Positions 1 through 8,148 of a stretch of 38,058 nt of DNA are shown here, piece after piece. The notes below the pieces were generated by a model. It worked only from the letters and a program-made list of their open reading frames with translations, ran no database searches and was not told the origin of the DNA. The position numbers and the translations under genes were made by a program. Source of the stretch: an uncultured Muribaculaceae bacterium (GTDB lineage Bacteria > Bacteroidota > Bacteroidia > Bacteroidales > Muribaculaceae); assembly GCA_910578665.1 (NCBI GenBank), contig CAJTQU010000021.1, positions 1-38,058 on the forward strand. The letters are read 5' to 3'. How positions within the stretch are numbered: position 1 is the stretch's first letter; each line of letters starts with the position of its first letter.

Positions 1-151
1 TTATGCCTTAAAAAGTTTTGATGTTGTAAAAAATTAAGATGCGTCAGCCCTGATTGTACACCTCAGCAGTATTGTACCTACCAGGGGCAATGTTAAGATG
101 GCTGTAGTGTCATAGATACATGAGGTTTCCTAAATCCAGTGTTTAATTGGC

Positions 152-181
152 TTGTTGCTCCATAATTTTATGGAGCAACAA
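152..181. repeat. Perfect 13-bp inverted repeat before the outer-membrane receptor gene
   Basis: TTGTTGCTCCATA (152-164) and TATGGAGCAACAA (169-181) are perfect reverse complements around the 4-nt loop ATTT. The in-frame ATG at 170 lies inside the right arm, whereas the preferred ATG at 200 is 19 nt past it. No T-run follows on either strand, so this is not a canonical intrinsic terminator. It could be a leader hairpin acting on translation, an attenuator, or a recombination or binding site. The structure is certain; the role is unknown. Confidence 0.75.
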
Positions 182-199
182 ATTAAAAATCTGAATGAT

Positions 200-2311
200 A
201 TGTTTTTTCATAAAAATAAAAAGAATAGAGGTGTTATTATTACGATTGCCGCGTTGTGTAGTACTTATGCTATGGCCGAGGAACCATCAGACACTACGGT
301 CCATGATTTACAGGAGGTCACTATTGAAGGTCAGAACCAGACTGCTACGGTTAATGGATTGACGTTTTCGCCAACTGCCACCCAGAAAAAATCAGCACAT
401 AACGCATATGACCTGCTTGACCGCCTGTCGATACCTCTTTTAAACGTTAGTCCTCTGGGAAAAAGTATTACCATGGTCACCGGTGAAAATGTGGCAGTAT
501 TTATCAACAATCTGCCAGCCGACCAATACGAACTGAGCAGTTTGAAACCGACTGACGTACTGCGTGTGGAATATCTTGATTTTCCGTCAGACCCAAGATT
601 TGCCGGTGCTCAACATGTGGTTAATTATATTGTACGTAAAAAGGACTGGGGAGGGTATACCAGGCTTTCTATGGATGCCACCATGTTGAATCAATTCGTA
701 TTTAGTCCGACAGTATATACTAAGTTTGCAGATAAAAGCATGACATACGATTTACATGTCAACTGGCGTTATCGAAACTCGCATCACGCAGAGAGTTACC
801 AGCAGCAGCGATTCTCTTTGCTTGATGAGAATAACCAGCCTTATGATGTCGAGAGAGTGGAGAATACCGATTATGCGCGATATCGGCAGCATAATCTGCC
901 TGTGGTTTTTCGCGCGTTATATGACTCTAAGAAATTTCAGGCCTACAATACGCTCTCGTTTTACATGTATGATTTGCCTGAATATGTAAACAACGGCATG
1001 TTGTCAATCTTTCCTGACCTAGGGACAGACTATACATATACTAGTGGAAGAATTGCAAACAATTATAGTGGAGGCTGGAATGGATTATATTATTTAGCTT
1101 TGTCTCACGGCTATGATGTCAGTCTGCGCGGATCATTTAATTATGCCCGTAATAAAGGAAACAACAATTATAGCACAGACCTGCCTGGAGAACTACCTAT
1201 AATTACAGACTCTAAAGAGGATGCCTATGCTCTCCGGTTTACTCTGACAGGTCGTAAGCGTTTTAACCCCAAGACATCGGTATCTGTGGATTATACTGTT
1301 GGCTCTAGGATGAACGATGTCGACTATTCAGGATCGTCGGTGTACAGCAACAGATTTCGTAATGTTTATATGTTTGGTATGTTGGTGTTGGATAAGGCAA
1401 CCGATGTATTTAACCTGCATGCCGGTGTCGGAGCAGGATGGAGCCGAGACGCTGTCAATAAAAAGCCGATAGTGGCGTGGGATCCAGTAGTTCACTTATC
1501 GCTTTCTTATGTTCCCACTTCGCGGCATCGTCTGAATTTGTTCGGTCAGTTAGCGACAAACAGTCCTGATGCGTCAGGGAAATCTGCGAATATAATACAG
1601 CAAAATGAGTTGTTATACCAGACAGGTAATCCTCTGCTTAAACCGTGGCGCCATATTACCCTGGACCTGAAATATACATGGCTGCCTCGAAATAATTTTA
1701 ATGGCACGGCATTTTTCAGATACTATAACGAATTTGACGCAGAGGCAGTACAGTATACGCATTATGACGAAGGATCGGCATTACTCCGGAAACCTATGAA
1801 TAGTGGTGACTGGATAGATATTAGGGCCGGTCTGTCCGTTACTTACCGGCCCATACAGCAACTGCAAATAAATGGGTCGGCAGGGTACTGTATACAGAAG
1901 CGTACAGGTATCTACAAGGCACATCTGAACGATGTATATTGGTCTGCGTCTGCTAATTATTATATTGGTAATTTTTATTGTACGGCAAGTTTTGCATCCC
2001 GCACAAAAGATATGTTGCGTACAACCGCTACTACGCTAGCAAAGAATTATTATTACATAGGTGCCGGGTGGGGTAACAGTATATGGAATGTGTCTTTATA
2101 TGCCGCGAATTTATTCAGTGGAGACTGGCGTTCTTCGTCTGTACATATGAACACCCCTCTGTTTGTTGAAAATTATATTCCCAGAGACGGCAATTATCAT
2201 CGTTCTCTCCACCTGAGCGTGAGCTATGTGATAAATTATGGTAAGAAGTTGCAGCGGAACAACGAGGTCGGACTTGAAGGTGAAAGTGGTGTCCCGTCGG
2301 CCATTATGTGA
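200..2311 (+). CDS. TonB-dependent-receptor-like outer membrane beta-barrel protein
   Basis: Predicted outer-membrane beta-barrel of 703 residues with a TonB-plug-like N-terminal domain, resembling the OMP_b-brl_3 type common in Bacteroidota. From the ATG at 200 the protein starts with a lysine-rich n-region, a hydrophobic core and a cleavage site near STYAMA/EEP, which is a good Sec signal peptide. Earlier starts (TTG 152, ATG 170) would add residues before the signal and lie in a hairpin, so 200 is preferred. Mature residues about 30-140 look like a plug (VFINNLPADQ, FPSDPRFAGA, VVNYIVR). The rest is alternating aromatic/polar strands ending in a barrel-like C-terminus. No carboxypeptidase-like N-terminal domain or SusD partner is present. 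The gene looks more A+T-rich than the next one. The ABC exporter begins 19 nt downstream, suggesting a joint role in exporting or importing a peptide; the ligand is unknown. Confidence 0.75.
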   Translation: MFFHKNKKNRGVIITIAALCSTYAMAEEPSDTTVHDLQEVTIEGQNQTATVNGLTFSPTATQKKSAHNAYDLLDRLSIPLLNVSPLGKSITMVTGENVAVFINNLPADQYELSSLKPTDVLRVEYLDFPSDPRFAGAQHVVNYIVRKKDWGGYTRLSMDATMLNQFVFSPTVYTKFADKSMTYDLHVNWRYRNSHHAESYQQQRFSLLDENNQPYDVERVENTDYARYRQHNLPVVFRALYDSKKFQAYNTLSFYMYDLPEYVNNGMLSIFPDLGTDYTYTSGRIANNYSGGWNGLYYLALSHGYDVSLRGSFNYARNKGNNNYSTDLPGELPIITDSKEDAYALRFTLTGRKRFNPKTSVSVDYTVGSRMNDVDYSGSSVYSNRFRNVYMFGMLVLDKATDVFNLHAGVGAGWSRDAVNKKPIVAWDPVVHLSLSYVPTSRHRLNLFGQLATNSPDASGKSANIIQQNELLYQTGNPLLKPWRHITLDLKYTWLPRNNFNGTAFFRYYNEFDAEAVQYTHYDEGSALLRKPMNSGDWIDIRAGLSVTYRPIQQLQINGSAGYCIQKRTGIYKAHLNDVYWSASANYYIGNFYCTASFASRTKDMLRTTATTLAKNYYYIGAGWGNSIWNVSLYAANLFSGDWRSSSVHMNTPLFVENYIPRDGNYHRSLHLSVSYVINYGKKLQRNNEVGLEGESGVPSAIM

Positions 2312-2330
2312 CGGATAAATAAAATGCGCA

Positions 2331-4565
2331 TTGATCAGACGTAAGAAAATAGGATTTAAATTTACGCGCCAAAGAGATGCCATGCATTGCGGGGTGGCCT
2401 GTCTGGTTATGGCATTGTCGCAAATGGGGCGCCGTGTGGACGTGGGCCGTGTGGAAGAATTCTGCACGCCTACGAATCAGGGCGTTTCGCTCAAAGGTAT
2501 AGCTGATGCGGCCGGATGCCTGGGGTTAAAGGGCACGGCTGTGCGCATACCGCCCGATTATCTTTCTTCACACGAAGGTCCTGTGATACTGCACTGGAAC
2601 CAGAACCATTTTGTGATGTTCCGTCGCTCTTCGCGCGGCGGCCGCCGGTTTTTAATAGCAGATCCGGCAAAGGGCGAACGCTGGTACAGTTTGGCGGAAT
2701 TGCGCCACCATTGGTTGGTAGATCCGGAAAATCCTGAAGGTAAGGGAATTGCGTTGCTTTTGGAGAAAGGTGGCAATTTTGATGCGCAAGCCGAAGAAGA
2801 GAGGTGCGTACGGGCCCTATCGGCAGAATCAGGCTCATTGCGATATTTGGCCGGGCATTTAAAATCGTTCAAGCCGCATTTGTCGGTGGTGGTATTCGGA
2901 TTGGCCGTGGGCTGTGTCTTGCAGCTGATTCTGCCGTTTCTTACGCAGGCGATAGTAGACCGCGGTATAGCGGAACGCAGTGTGCCGTTCATGTGGCTTA
3001 TACTTATAGGGGAATTGTTGATTGTGCTCGGACGTACATCGATGGATTTTATCAGGCGCAGGCTGTTGCTCCATATTTCGATGAGGGTCAATGTCCGTCT
3101 TGTCTCTGAGTTTTTTATAAAATTGATGAAACTACCCATGGCTTTTTTTGATACTAAGCTTATGGGTGATTTGCTGCAACGTATGAATGACCATCAGCGG
3201 GTGCAGACGTTCCTGACGGGACAATGTCTTACTGTGGCGTTCACGTTATTGTCATTTATCGTATTCGGAGTTGTGCTGATAATATATAGCCCGGTGATTT
3301 TTGGCGTGTTTGCCATTGGCAGCGTGTTGTATTCAGCGTGGATAGTCTCTTTTATGAAGCGCAGAAAAGTGCTGGACTATGATATGTTTGAGCAGCAGTC
3401 GATTAATCATAACCGGACGTACCAGCTTGTCACAACGATGCAGGAAATCAAGTTGCAGGATTGTTGCGAGCGGCGGCGCAAGGAGTGGTATGATGTCCAG
3501 AGCGAGCTTTTTGAGGTGCAGATGAGGTCGTTGCGGCTTCAGCAAACCCAGGAAGGAGGCAGTATTTTTATCAACGAGGTGCGAAATATACTGATTACCG
3601 TGCTTAGTGCCACGGCTGTTATCAACGGTCATCTTACGCTGGGCGGTATGCTGGCCATACAGTTTATAGTGGGACAGCTTTCTGCCCCCGTAGAGCAGCT
3701 CATGAATTTCGTTTATGCCATGCAGGATGTGCGTATCTCTATGGAGCGCATCGGCGAAATCAGGGAACGGGCCGATGAGGATGCTGTTTCGGCCTGCGAG
3801 CTGCCCGTTTGTGCCTCTCCGGAATTACAGGAGATTGTTGTGGACCATTTGTCATTCCGCTACGATAGGCACAATCCCCGGTTTACGCTGGAGGATGTCA
3901 GTATGCGTATTCCCGCCGGCAAGGTGACGGCCGTGGTTGGTTCTTCCGGTTCGGGGAAGACTACGCTGGTAAAGTTGCTGCTCGGCTTCTACCAGCCGGA
4001 GCGCGGCAGTGTGTCGGTGCAGAATCATGATCTGCGTAATCTTAATTTGCAGGTTTGGCGCCGTAGGTGCGGAGTGGTTATGCAGGAAGGTGTCATCTTT
4101 TCAGATACTATAGCCCGGAATATCGCGGCTGCCGACGGAGAGCCGGATATGGCACGGGTGGAGGAGGCGGCGCGTGTTGCGTGTCTGCATGACACTGTCA
4201 TGTCGTTTCCCATGCGGTATGAAACGCGTGTGGGACGGGACGGCATGGGGCTTAGCCTCGGACAGAGGCAGCGCATTCTGATTGCGAGGGCCGTCTATAG
4301 GAATCCTGATTATATATTTTTGGACGAGGCGACTAACTCGCTCGACACCCGTAATGAAAAGTCTATTGTTGACGGACTGAGGGACTTCTATCGCGGCCGT
4401 ACGGTGCTGGTCGTGGCACACAGATTGTCTACGGTTTGTGATGCGGACAATATCGTGGTGCTCGACTCAGGGCGTATTGTCGAACAGGGTACGCATGATT
4501 ATCTGATCGGGAAACGGGGTTATTATTATGATTTGGTGAAAAATCAGTTGGAACTTGGCTCATGA
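2331..4565 (+). CDS. Peptidase-domain (C39) ABC transporter, bacteriocin-exporter type
   Basis: Fused peptidase, membrane and ATPase protein of 744 residues, the usual length for ABC exporters that cleave double-glycine leaders and secrete the peptide. The N-terminal C39 domain keeps its catalytic set: Gln14, Cys20 in MHCG, His93 in QNHF and Asp111 in ADP. Membrane helices fill about residues 160-440. The nucleotide-binding domain has Walker A GSSGSGKTT (about 537), signature LSLGQRQ (about 641), Walker B IFLDEA (about 662) and the switch His in AHRLS. The start is a TTG, because the only nearby ATG (2324) is out of frame and the next in-frame ATG (Met18) would remove Gln14. It lies 19 nt after the barrel gene and overlaps the next small gene by ATGA. 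No precursor peptide, HlyD adaptor or TolC is seen, so the substrate is unknown. Confidence 0.85.
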   Translation: MIRRKKIGFKFTRQRDAMHCGVACLVMALSQMGRRVDVGRVEEFCTPTNQGVSLKGIADAAGCLGLKGTAVRIPPDYLSSHEGPVILHWNQNHFVMFRRSSRGGRRFLIADPAKGERWYSLAELRHHWLVDPENPEGKGIALLLEKGGNFDAQAEEERCVRALSAESGSLRYLAGHLKSFKPHLSVVVFGLAVGCVLQLILPFLTQAIVDRGIAERSVPFMWLILIGELLIVLGRTSMDFIRRRLLLHISMRVNVRLVSEFFIKLMKLPMAFFDTKLMGDLLQRMNDHQRVQTFLTGQCLTVAFTLLSFIVFGVVLIIYSPVIFGVFAIGSVLYSAWIVSFMKRRKVLDYDMFEQQSINHNRTYQLVTTMQEIKLQDCCERRRKEWYDVQSELFEVQMRSLRLQQTQEGGSIFINEVRNILITVLSATAVINGHLTLGGMLAIQFIVGQLSAPVEQLMNFVYAMQDVRISMERIGEIRERADEDAVSACELPVCASPELQEIVVDHLSFRYDRHNPRFTLEDVSMRIPAGKVTAVVGSSGSGKTTLVKLLLGFYQPERGSVSVQNHDLRNLNLQVWRRRCGVVMQEGVIFSDTIARNIAAADGEPDMARVEEAARVACLHDTVMSFPMRYETRVGRDGMGLSLGQRQRILIARAVYRNPDYIFLDEATNSLDTRNEKSIVDGLRDFYRGRTVLVVAHRLSTVCDADNIVVLDSGRIVEQGTHDYLIGKRGYYYDLVKNQLELGS

Positions 4566-4687
4566 CAACTAGAAAACGACATAGTATTAAGGATCCGATA
4601 CCGCGTTCGTTGCTGGTGTGGGGGATAGCCGTGCCGTTATTTATTTTGGCTGCGGTTTGTGCTGTCTGGTTTGTGTCGGAGTTTTGA
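4562..4687 (+). CDS. 41-residue single-pass membrane protein overlapping the exporter
   Basis: The ATG at 4562 overlaps the exporter stop codon (ATGA), a common sign of translational coupling. The predicted product begins with a basic stretch (MTTRKRHSIKD), then one hydrophobic helix (about residues 16-38, LLVWGIAVPLFILAAV) and ends at VSEF. By the positive-inside rule the N-terminus should be cytoplasmic. This resembles the first about 40 residues of a HlyD-type adaptor, cut off after its membrane anchor. It may be a stand-alone small partner of the ABC protein, a remnant of an adaptor, or chance. I recognise no family. About 100 bp of apparently non-coding sequence follows. Confidence 0.5.
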   Translation: MTTRKRHSIKDPIPRSLLVWGIAVPLFILAAVCAVWFVSEF

Positions 4688-4790
4688 TTTGTGCGTGGTG
4701 TGGCCGGTGTATGTTGTTGCGGCTTTGCGGTGTGACGCGGTAATGAAATTTTTAGTAATTTAGCATCTGCAAATTTAAATTGGTAGAATT

Positions 4791-5339
4791 ATGAAGATTG
4801 CTGTATATTGTTCGTCGAGAGAGGATCTCGGCCCGGATGTGACCGGGGCTGCCGAGATGGTCGGGTCGGCTATAGGCAGGTGCGGGGCCACATTGGTGTA
4901 CGGTGGCGTGAATGCCGGGCTGATGCACACGGTGGCTGGTGCCGCGAGCCGTGCCGGGGCGCGCGTGCTGGGCGTGGTGCCGGAGGTTTTCCGCCATCGT
5001 GCCGATCCTGTGTGCGACGAGGTGGTGTTCACGTCTGATCTGAATGAGCGCAAGGGTGTGATGATACGCCAGGCGGATATCTTTATAGTGCTTCCGGGCG
5101 GACTTGGCACTATAGACGAATGGCTGTCTACGTTATCAGACATCATGGTGAGGGAGAGGGTGGACCGTGATGCCGACCGGCCGATACTGGTGCTGAATCT
5201 GAACGGTATGTATGACGGTATGGTGAGGCAGTTGTGCGAGACGGCCGGTTCGGTGTTCGCGCGAGGCAAGCGTGTGGACCGCAGTCTGGTTTTTTCTACG
5301 GCCCGGGAGCTTGTGGCGGCGTTGGAGTCATTGGTTTAG
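4791..5339 (+). CDS. LOG-family nucleoside-5'-monophosphate phosphoribohydrolase
   Basis: A 182-residue TIGR00730/LOG-type Rossmann protein. Family members hydrolyse nucleoside 5'-monophosphates, including cytokinin ribotides, to free base and ribose 5-phosphate; the bacterial role is often nucleotide salvage. The signature PGGLGTIDEW, containing the catalytic Glu and phosphate-binding Gly residues, is at about residues 101-110, and the early VYGGVNAGLM segment fits the substrate loop. The length is typical. It stands alone on the plus strand, about 100 bp after the small membrane-protein gene, and its 3' end overlaps the convergent neuA-like gene by 12 bp. The substrate cannot be told from sequence. 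Confidence 0.88.
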   Translation: MKIAVYCSSREDLGPDVTGAAEMVGSAIGRCGATLVYGGVNAGLMHTVAGAASRAGARVLGVVPEVFRHRADPVCDEVVFTSDLNERKGVMIRQADIFIVLPGGLGTIDEWLSTLSDIMVRERVDRDADRPILVLNLNGMYDGMVRQLCETAGSVFARGKRVDRSLVFSTARELVAALESLV

Positions 5340-6017
5340 TTCGCGGCTTATGGTTTCGGCCATGAGCCAGTCGAGTGGTGTGTCGAGGTCGATAGCCCGT
5401 TTTGGGTCGGTAGCGCACATCAGCCGGCGGCTGAAGCTGCCCATGGGCATGCGGCGCAGCGATTCGGGGTTTATGACATATACGGCGCCGGTGTATTCCC
5501 ATACTTTAGGCGCGTCCTGGCGCCGTGTGTACATGCCGTCGCCCTTGCTGATATGCAGGAGGCCCTCGCTGTCGGTCTCGTATGCGTTATAATAAGGGTT
5601 TGTTGCGGCTTCTTTCACGCTGACCACCATATCGCAGTCGTCGCGGTACAGGTTGATACACCGCCTTATGTCTTCCAGGCTGCGCAGCGGCGATGTGGGC
5701 TGCAGCAGCACTATGCGGTCGGTGTCTGTGCCGATGGCCGTATAGAAGTCGAGGGCGTGCAGCATGACTTCGCGTGATCCGGCGGTGTCTGTGGCGAGTT
5801 CGGCCGGACGCAGGAATGGGACGCGGAGGCCGTAATCCTCGGCAACGCCGCGTATCTGTGCCGAGTCAGTCGAGAGGCATATGCGGTCGTCGGTTGTGAA
5901 TGCGCGTGCCTGGTCTATGGCGTGGCATATGAGCGGTTTGCCGCAGAACGGTCTGATGTTTTTGCCGGGGATGCCTTTGGAGCCGCCCCGTGCCGGGATT
6001 ATGAATAGCGGTTTCAT
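5328..6017 (-). CDS. neuA: Acylneuraminate cytidylyltransferase (CMP-nonulosonate synthetase)
   Basis: Predicted to activate a nonulosonic acid with CTP, giving the CMP-sugar donor used by surface glycosyltransferases. The 229-residue protein has the family N-terminal nucleotide loop IIPARGGSKGIPGKN (Arg10 to Asn20) and LLQPTSPLR near residue 105. It is a single cytidylyltransferase domain, like short bacterial NeuA/LegF proteins. It is last in the operon and its start overlaps the preceding epimerase gene by ATGA (6014-6017). The LegB-like enzyme upstream makes CMP-legionaminate or a derivative at least as likely as CMP-Neu5Ac, so the symbol marks the family, not the proven sugar. The 3' end overlaps the LOG gene head-on. 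Confidence 0.9.
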   Translation of the reverse strand: MKPLFIIPARGGSKGIPGKNIRPFCGKPLICHAIDQARAFTTDDRICLSTDSAQIRGVAEDYGLRVPFLRPAELATDTAGSREVMLHALDFYTAIGTDTDRIVLLQPTSPLRSLEDIRRCINLYRDDCDMVVSVKEAATNPYYNAYETDSEGLLHISKGDGMYTRRQDAPKVWEYTGAVYVINPESLRRMPMGSFSRRLMCATDPKRAIDLDTPLDWLMAETISRELNQ

Positions 6018-7144
6018 GCCTGGTAGAAGCTTTTGGGTAGTATGGTTGAGAAGTCTGTGCCGAGTATCGCGTTTACCATTTTGTCCAGAGTGCCGGTGCC
6101 GCCGTATGGATTGACGGTTTCTCTGGCTTTTTTGCGGAATTCGTCTGTCAGTATGGCTGACAGGCCTTTGCGTATTTCGGGAGCTGTTTCGCCGCAGTGC
6201 AGTACCGATGTGGCGGCTGTGCGTCCGCGCTGGCGTATGCCTATGTCTAGTGTCGGTATCCCCATCGATGGGACCTCGACTATGCCGCCTGAGCTGTTGC
6301 CTATCACGGCGTCAACATGCCGCAGGGCCGACAGGTATCTCACCCGGCCCAGGCTCGGTATTACTACGGCCCGGGAGGGGTGGGTGTCTGCGAAGTCGCG
6401 CAGCATGTTTATGAGCGGTTCTGGATCTGTATCGTTGTTGGGATGGGTGAACAGGATTCGTAGTTCGGGAAAACTCTCTAGGGCGGCGAGAAGTTCTTCC
6501 AACTGCCGTTCGGCAGGCATCCGGCTCATGGTGGCTGCGTGCATGGTGCACAATACGGAACCTCGGCCCAGTTTCATTCCGATTGACGATTCCAGTTCGT
6601 CTATGCCTATCGGGGCGAGTGACATGATGTTATGCACTCCGATGGCTCCGGTGTTTATCACGTGCCGCGGATGTTCGCCCATGCTGATCACTCTGCGGCG
6701 GTATTCTTCAGTTTCTGTCAGGTGCAATGATGCCAGTTTGGTTATGGCGTGCCTGAAAGCATCGTCAAACGCTCCTTCGGACACGGCGCCTCCTGCTATA
6801 TGCACTATCGGTATGCGCCTCAGGGACGCGGCAGTGGCTATGGCCAGCATTTCATAGCGGTCGCCGAGGCATATTATGCAGTCGGGACGGGTGGCGTCCA
6901 ATTCCTTGTCAAAGTGTTGCAGGCATGCGGCCGCTATCTGTGCCGGCGTGCCTGTAGACGGTATGCGGGCAGCCAGGGCGAAGCCGTCTGCCTCGATCTC
7001 GCGCCAAGTCTCGCCCATCAGTGGGTCGAAATGCATGGCGGCGGCCATTATCCGTATGTCGGCGCCCGAATCGCGCAGTGCGGCGGCCAGGGGAGAGAGC
7101 AGTCCCCAGTCTGCGCGCGTGGTTGTGGCTATGGCGATCTTCAT
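6014..7144 (-). CDS. neuC: UDP-GlcNAc 2-epimerase (hydrolysing), NeuC/LegG family
   Basis: Hydrolysing 2-epimerase that releases ManNAc, or its 2,4-diacetamido-6-deoxy analogue, for nonulosonate synthesis. I start at ATG 7144, giving 376 residues beginning MKIAIATTTRADWG; a longer frame to 7213 would add residues unlike the family. The start overlaps the neuB stop by ATGA. Visible family segments are the CLGDRYEML loop with a conserved acidic residue, the IAGGAVSEG and RHAITKL region, FTHPNNDTDPE and the nucleotide-binding NSSGGIVEVPS near the C-terminus. The neighbours supply the next two steps, condensation with phosphoenolpyruvate and CMP activation. NeuC and LegG cannot be separated by eye; the LegB-like gene favours LegG. 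Confidence 0.9.
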   Translation of the reverse strand: MKIAIATTTRADWGLLSPLAAALRDSGADIRIMAAAMHFDPLMGETWREIEADGFALAARIPSTGTPAQIAAACLQHFDKELDATRPDCIICLGDRYEMLAIATAASLRRIPIVHIAGGAVSEGAFDDAFRHAITKLASLHLTETEEYRRRVISMGEHPRHVINTGAIGVHNIMSLAPIGIDELESSIGMKLGRGSVLCTMHAATMSRMPAERQLEELLAALESFPELRILFTHPNNDTDPEPLINMLRDFADTHPSRAVVIPSLGRVRYLSALRHVDAVIGNSSGGIVEVPSMGIPTLDIGIRQRGRTAATSVLHCGETAPEIRKGLSAILTDEFRKKARETVNPYGGTGTLDKMVNAILGTDFSTILPKSFYQA

Positions 7145-8148
7145 TGCGCGGTCTCTATAAGTTCGTCCGCTCCGAAATCGCGTATAGCCCTGGTGCCTAG
7201 TATTTCGTGCCATCGCATCGGAGATATTCCGTTGCCGGGTCTTTTGGTAGTGATGTTTTCCTCTGTCAGGATTTCACCCTCTTTTATATCGCGCAGGGCA
7301 ACGATGCTTTTTCTGGCTACGGCCATGTTGCCTCGCTCGCTGTCGGTGACATGTTTGTCGCTGCTGCCCAGGGCGAGCTCGATGTTGCGTATGGCTCTGA
7401 CCATTTGTTTGAGCTCCTGCGGCTCCAGCGAGGCCTTGTGGTCAGGGCCGGGAAGCTCCCGTGACAATGTGAAGTGTTTTTCGACCACGGCGGCACCAAG
7501 GGCTGTCGCGGCCACAGGCACTTCGATGCCCGTGGTATGGTCGGAATATCCTGTCTTTACGCCGAGGGCGTCGCGCAGTGTGAGCATGGCGCGCAGATTG
7601 ACATCGCGCATCGGGGTGGGATACTGCGTGTTGCAGTGCAGCACGGTTATGTCGTCAGTTGTCAGCGGTCCGGAGGTCAGTATGTCTATTGCGCGCCTGG
7701 CTTCTTCAGTGGTGGCCATGCCGGTGGATATGATCACCGGTATCCCGTGGTATGCTATGCGTTCCAGATACGGCAGATTTGTGATCTCTCCTGACGGTAC
7801 TTTCATATAGTCCTGCCCCAGTTCGGCCAGCAGGTCTATGCTGACCAGGTCGAAAGGGGTGGACATGAACCCTATGCCGGTTTCTTCGCAAAGTGCTTTA
7901 AGCTCTGCATAGGCATCTAACGGGAGGTGTATGGCCTTGCACATCTCTAGCTGCGAGCGCCCGGTGCCGTCGGTGTCTTTTTGGTATTCGGCCTTTGGGG
8001 CGTATGTGCTTATCACGAGTTCGGGTACGGCTGTCTGAAATTTGACGTAGTCGGCGCCGGCCTCTTTAGCGGCCGCCACCATCTCGCGTGCGCGTTCCAT
8101 GGAGCCGTTATGGTTTACCCCTGCTTCTGCAATTATGATAGTGCGCAT
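7141..8148 (-). CDS. neuB: N-acetylneuraminate/legionaminate synthase
   Basis: Condenses phosphoenolpyruvate with ManNAc, or its diacetamido analogue, to form the nine-carbon acid. The 335-residue protein shows the NeuB TIM barrel (IAEAGVNHNGS at 6-16, DYVKFQTA, STPFD, KVPSGEI, STGMAT, HCNTQYPTP, GYSDHTTG, EKHFTLSR) and the C-terminal SAF/antifreeze-like domain from about residue 275 (SIVALRDIKEGE, KRPGNGISP). The length is standard. It follows the ATP-grasp gene with no gap and overlaps the epimerase gene by 4 bp, so the three core steps (synthase, epimerase, cytidylyltransferase) are translationally linked. Use of the legionaminate precursor is inferred from the upstream LegB-like gene. Confidence 0.93.
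   Translation of the reverse strand: MRTIIIAEAGVNHNGSMERAREMVAAAKEAGADYVKFQTAVPELVISTYAPKAEYQKDTDGTGRSQLEMCKAIHLPLDAYAELKALCEETGIGFMSTPFDLVSIDLLAELGQDYMKVPSGEITNLPYLERIAYHGIPVIISTGMATTEEARRAIDILTSGPLTTDDITVLHCNTQYPTPMRDVNLRAMLTLRDALGVKTGYSDHTTGIEVPVAATALGAAVVEKHFTLSRELPGPDHKASLEPQELKQMVRAIRNIELALGSSDKHVTDSERGNMAVARKSIVALRDIKEGEILTEENITTKRPGNGISPMRWHEILGTRAIRDFGADELIETAQ

Noticed and set aside
1..151. Possible leader peptide or precursor gene before the receptor
   Set aside because: Only frames of eight codons or fewer start here; a fragment ending at TAA 35-37 may belong to a gene outside the window but is not recognisable.
170..172. ATG 170 as the start of the outer-membrane receptor gene
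   Set aside because: It lies within the stem of a perfect hairpin and adds ten residues ahead of a good signal peptide that starts at ATG 200.
2111..2467. Minus-strand frames of about 100 codons lying across the real genes
   Set aside because: They lie wholly within well-supported genes on the other strand and have no family resemblance.
7145..7213. Longer start for the NeuC-like epimerase
   Set aside because: The extra 23 residues do not resemble the family; ATG 7144 begins the canonical sequence and overlaps neuB by ATGA.
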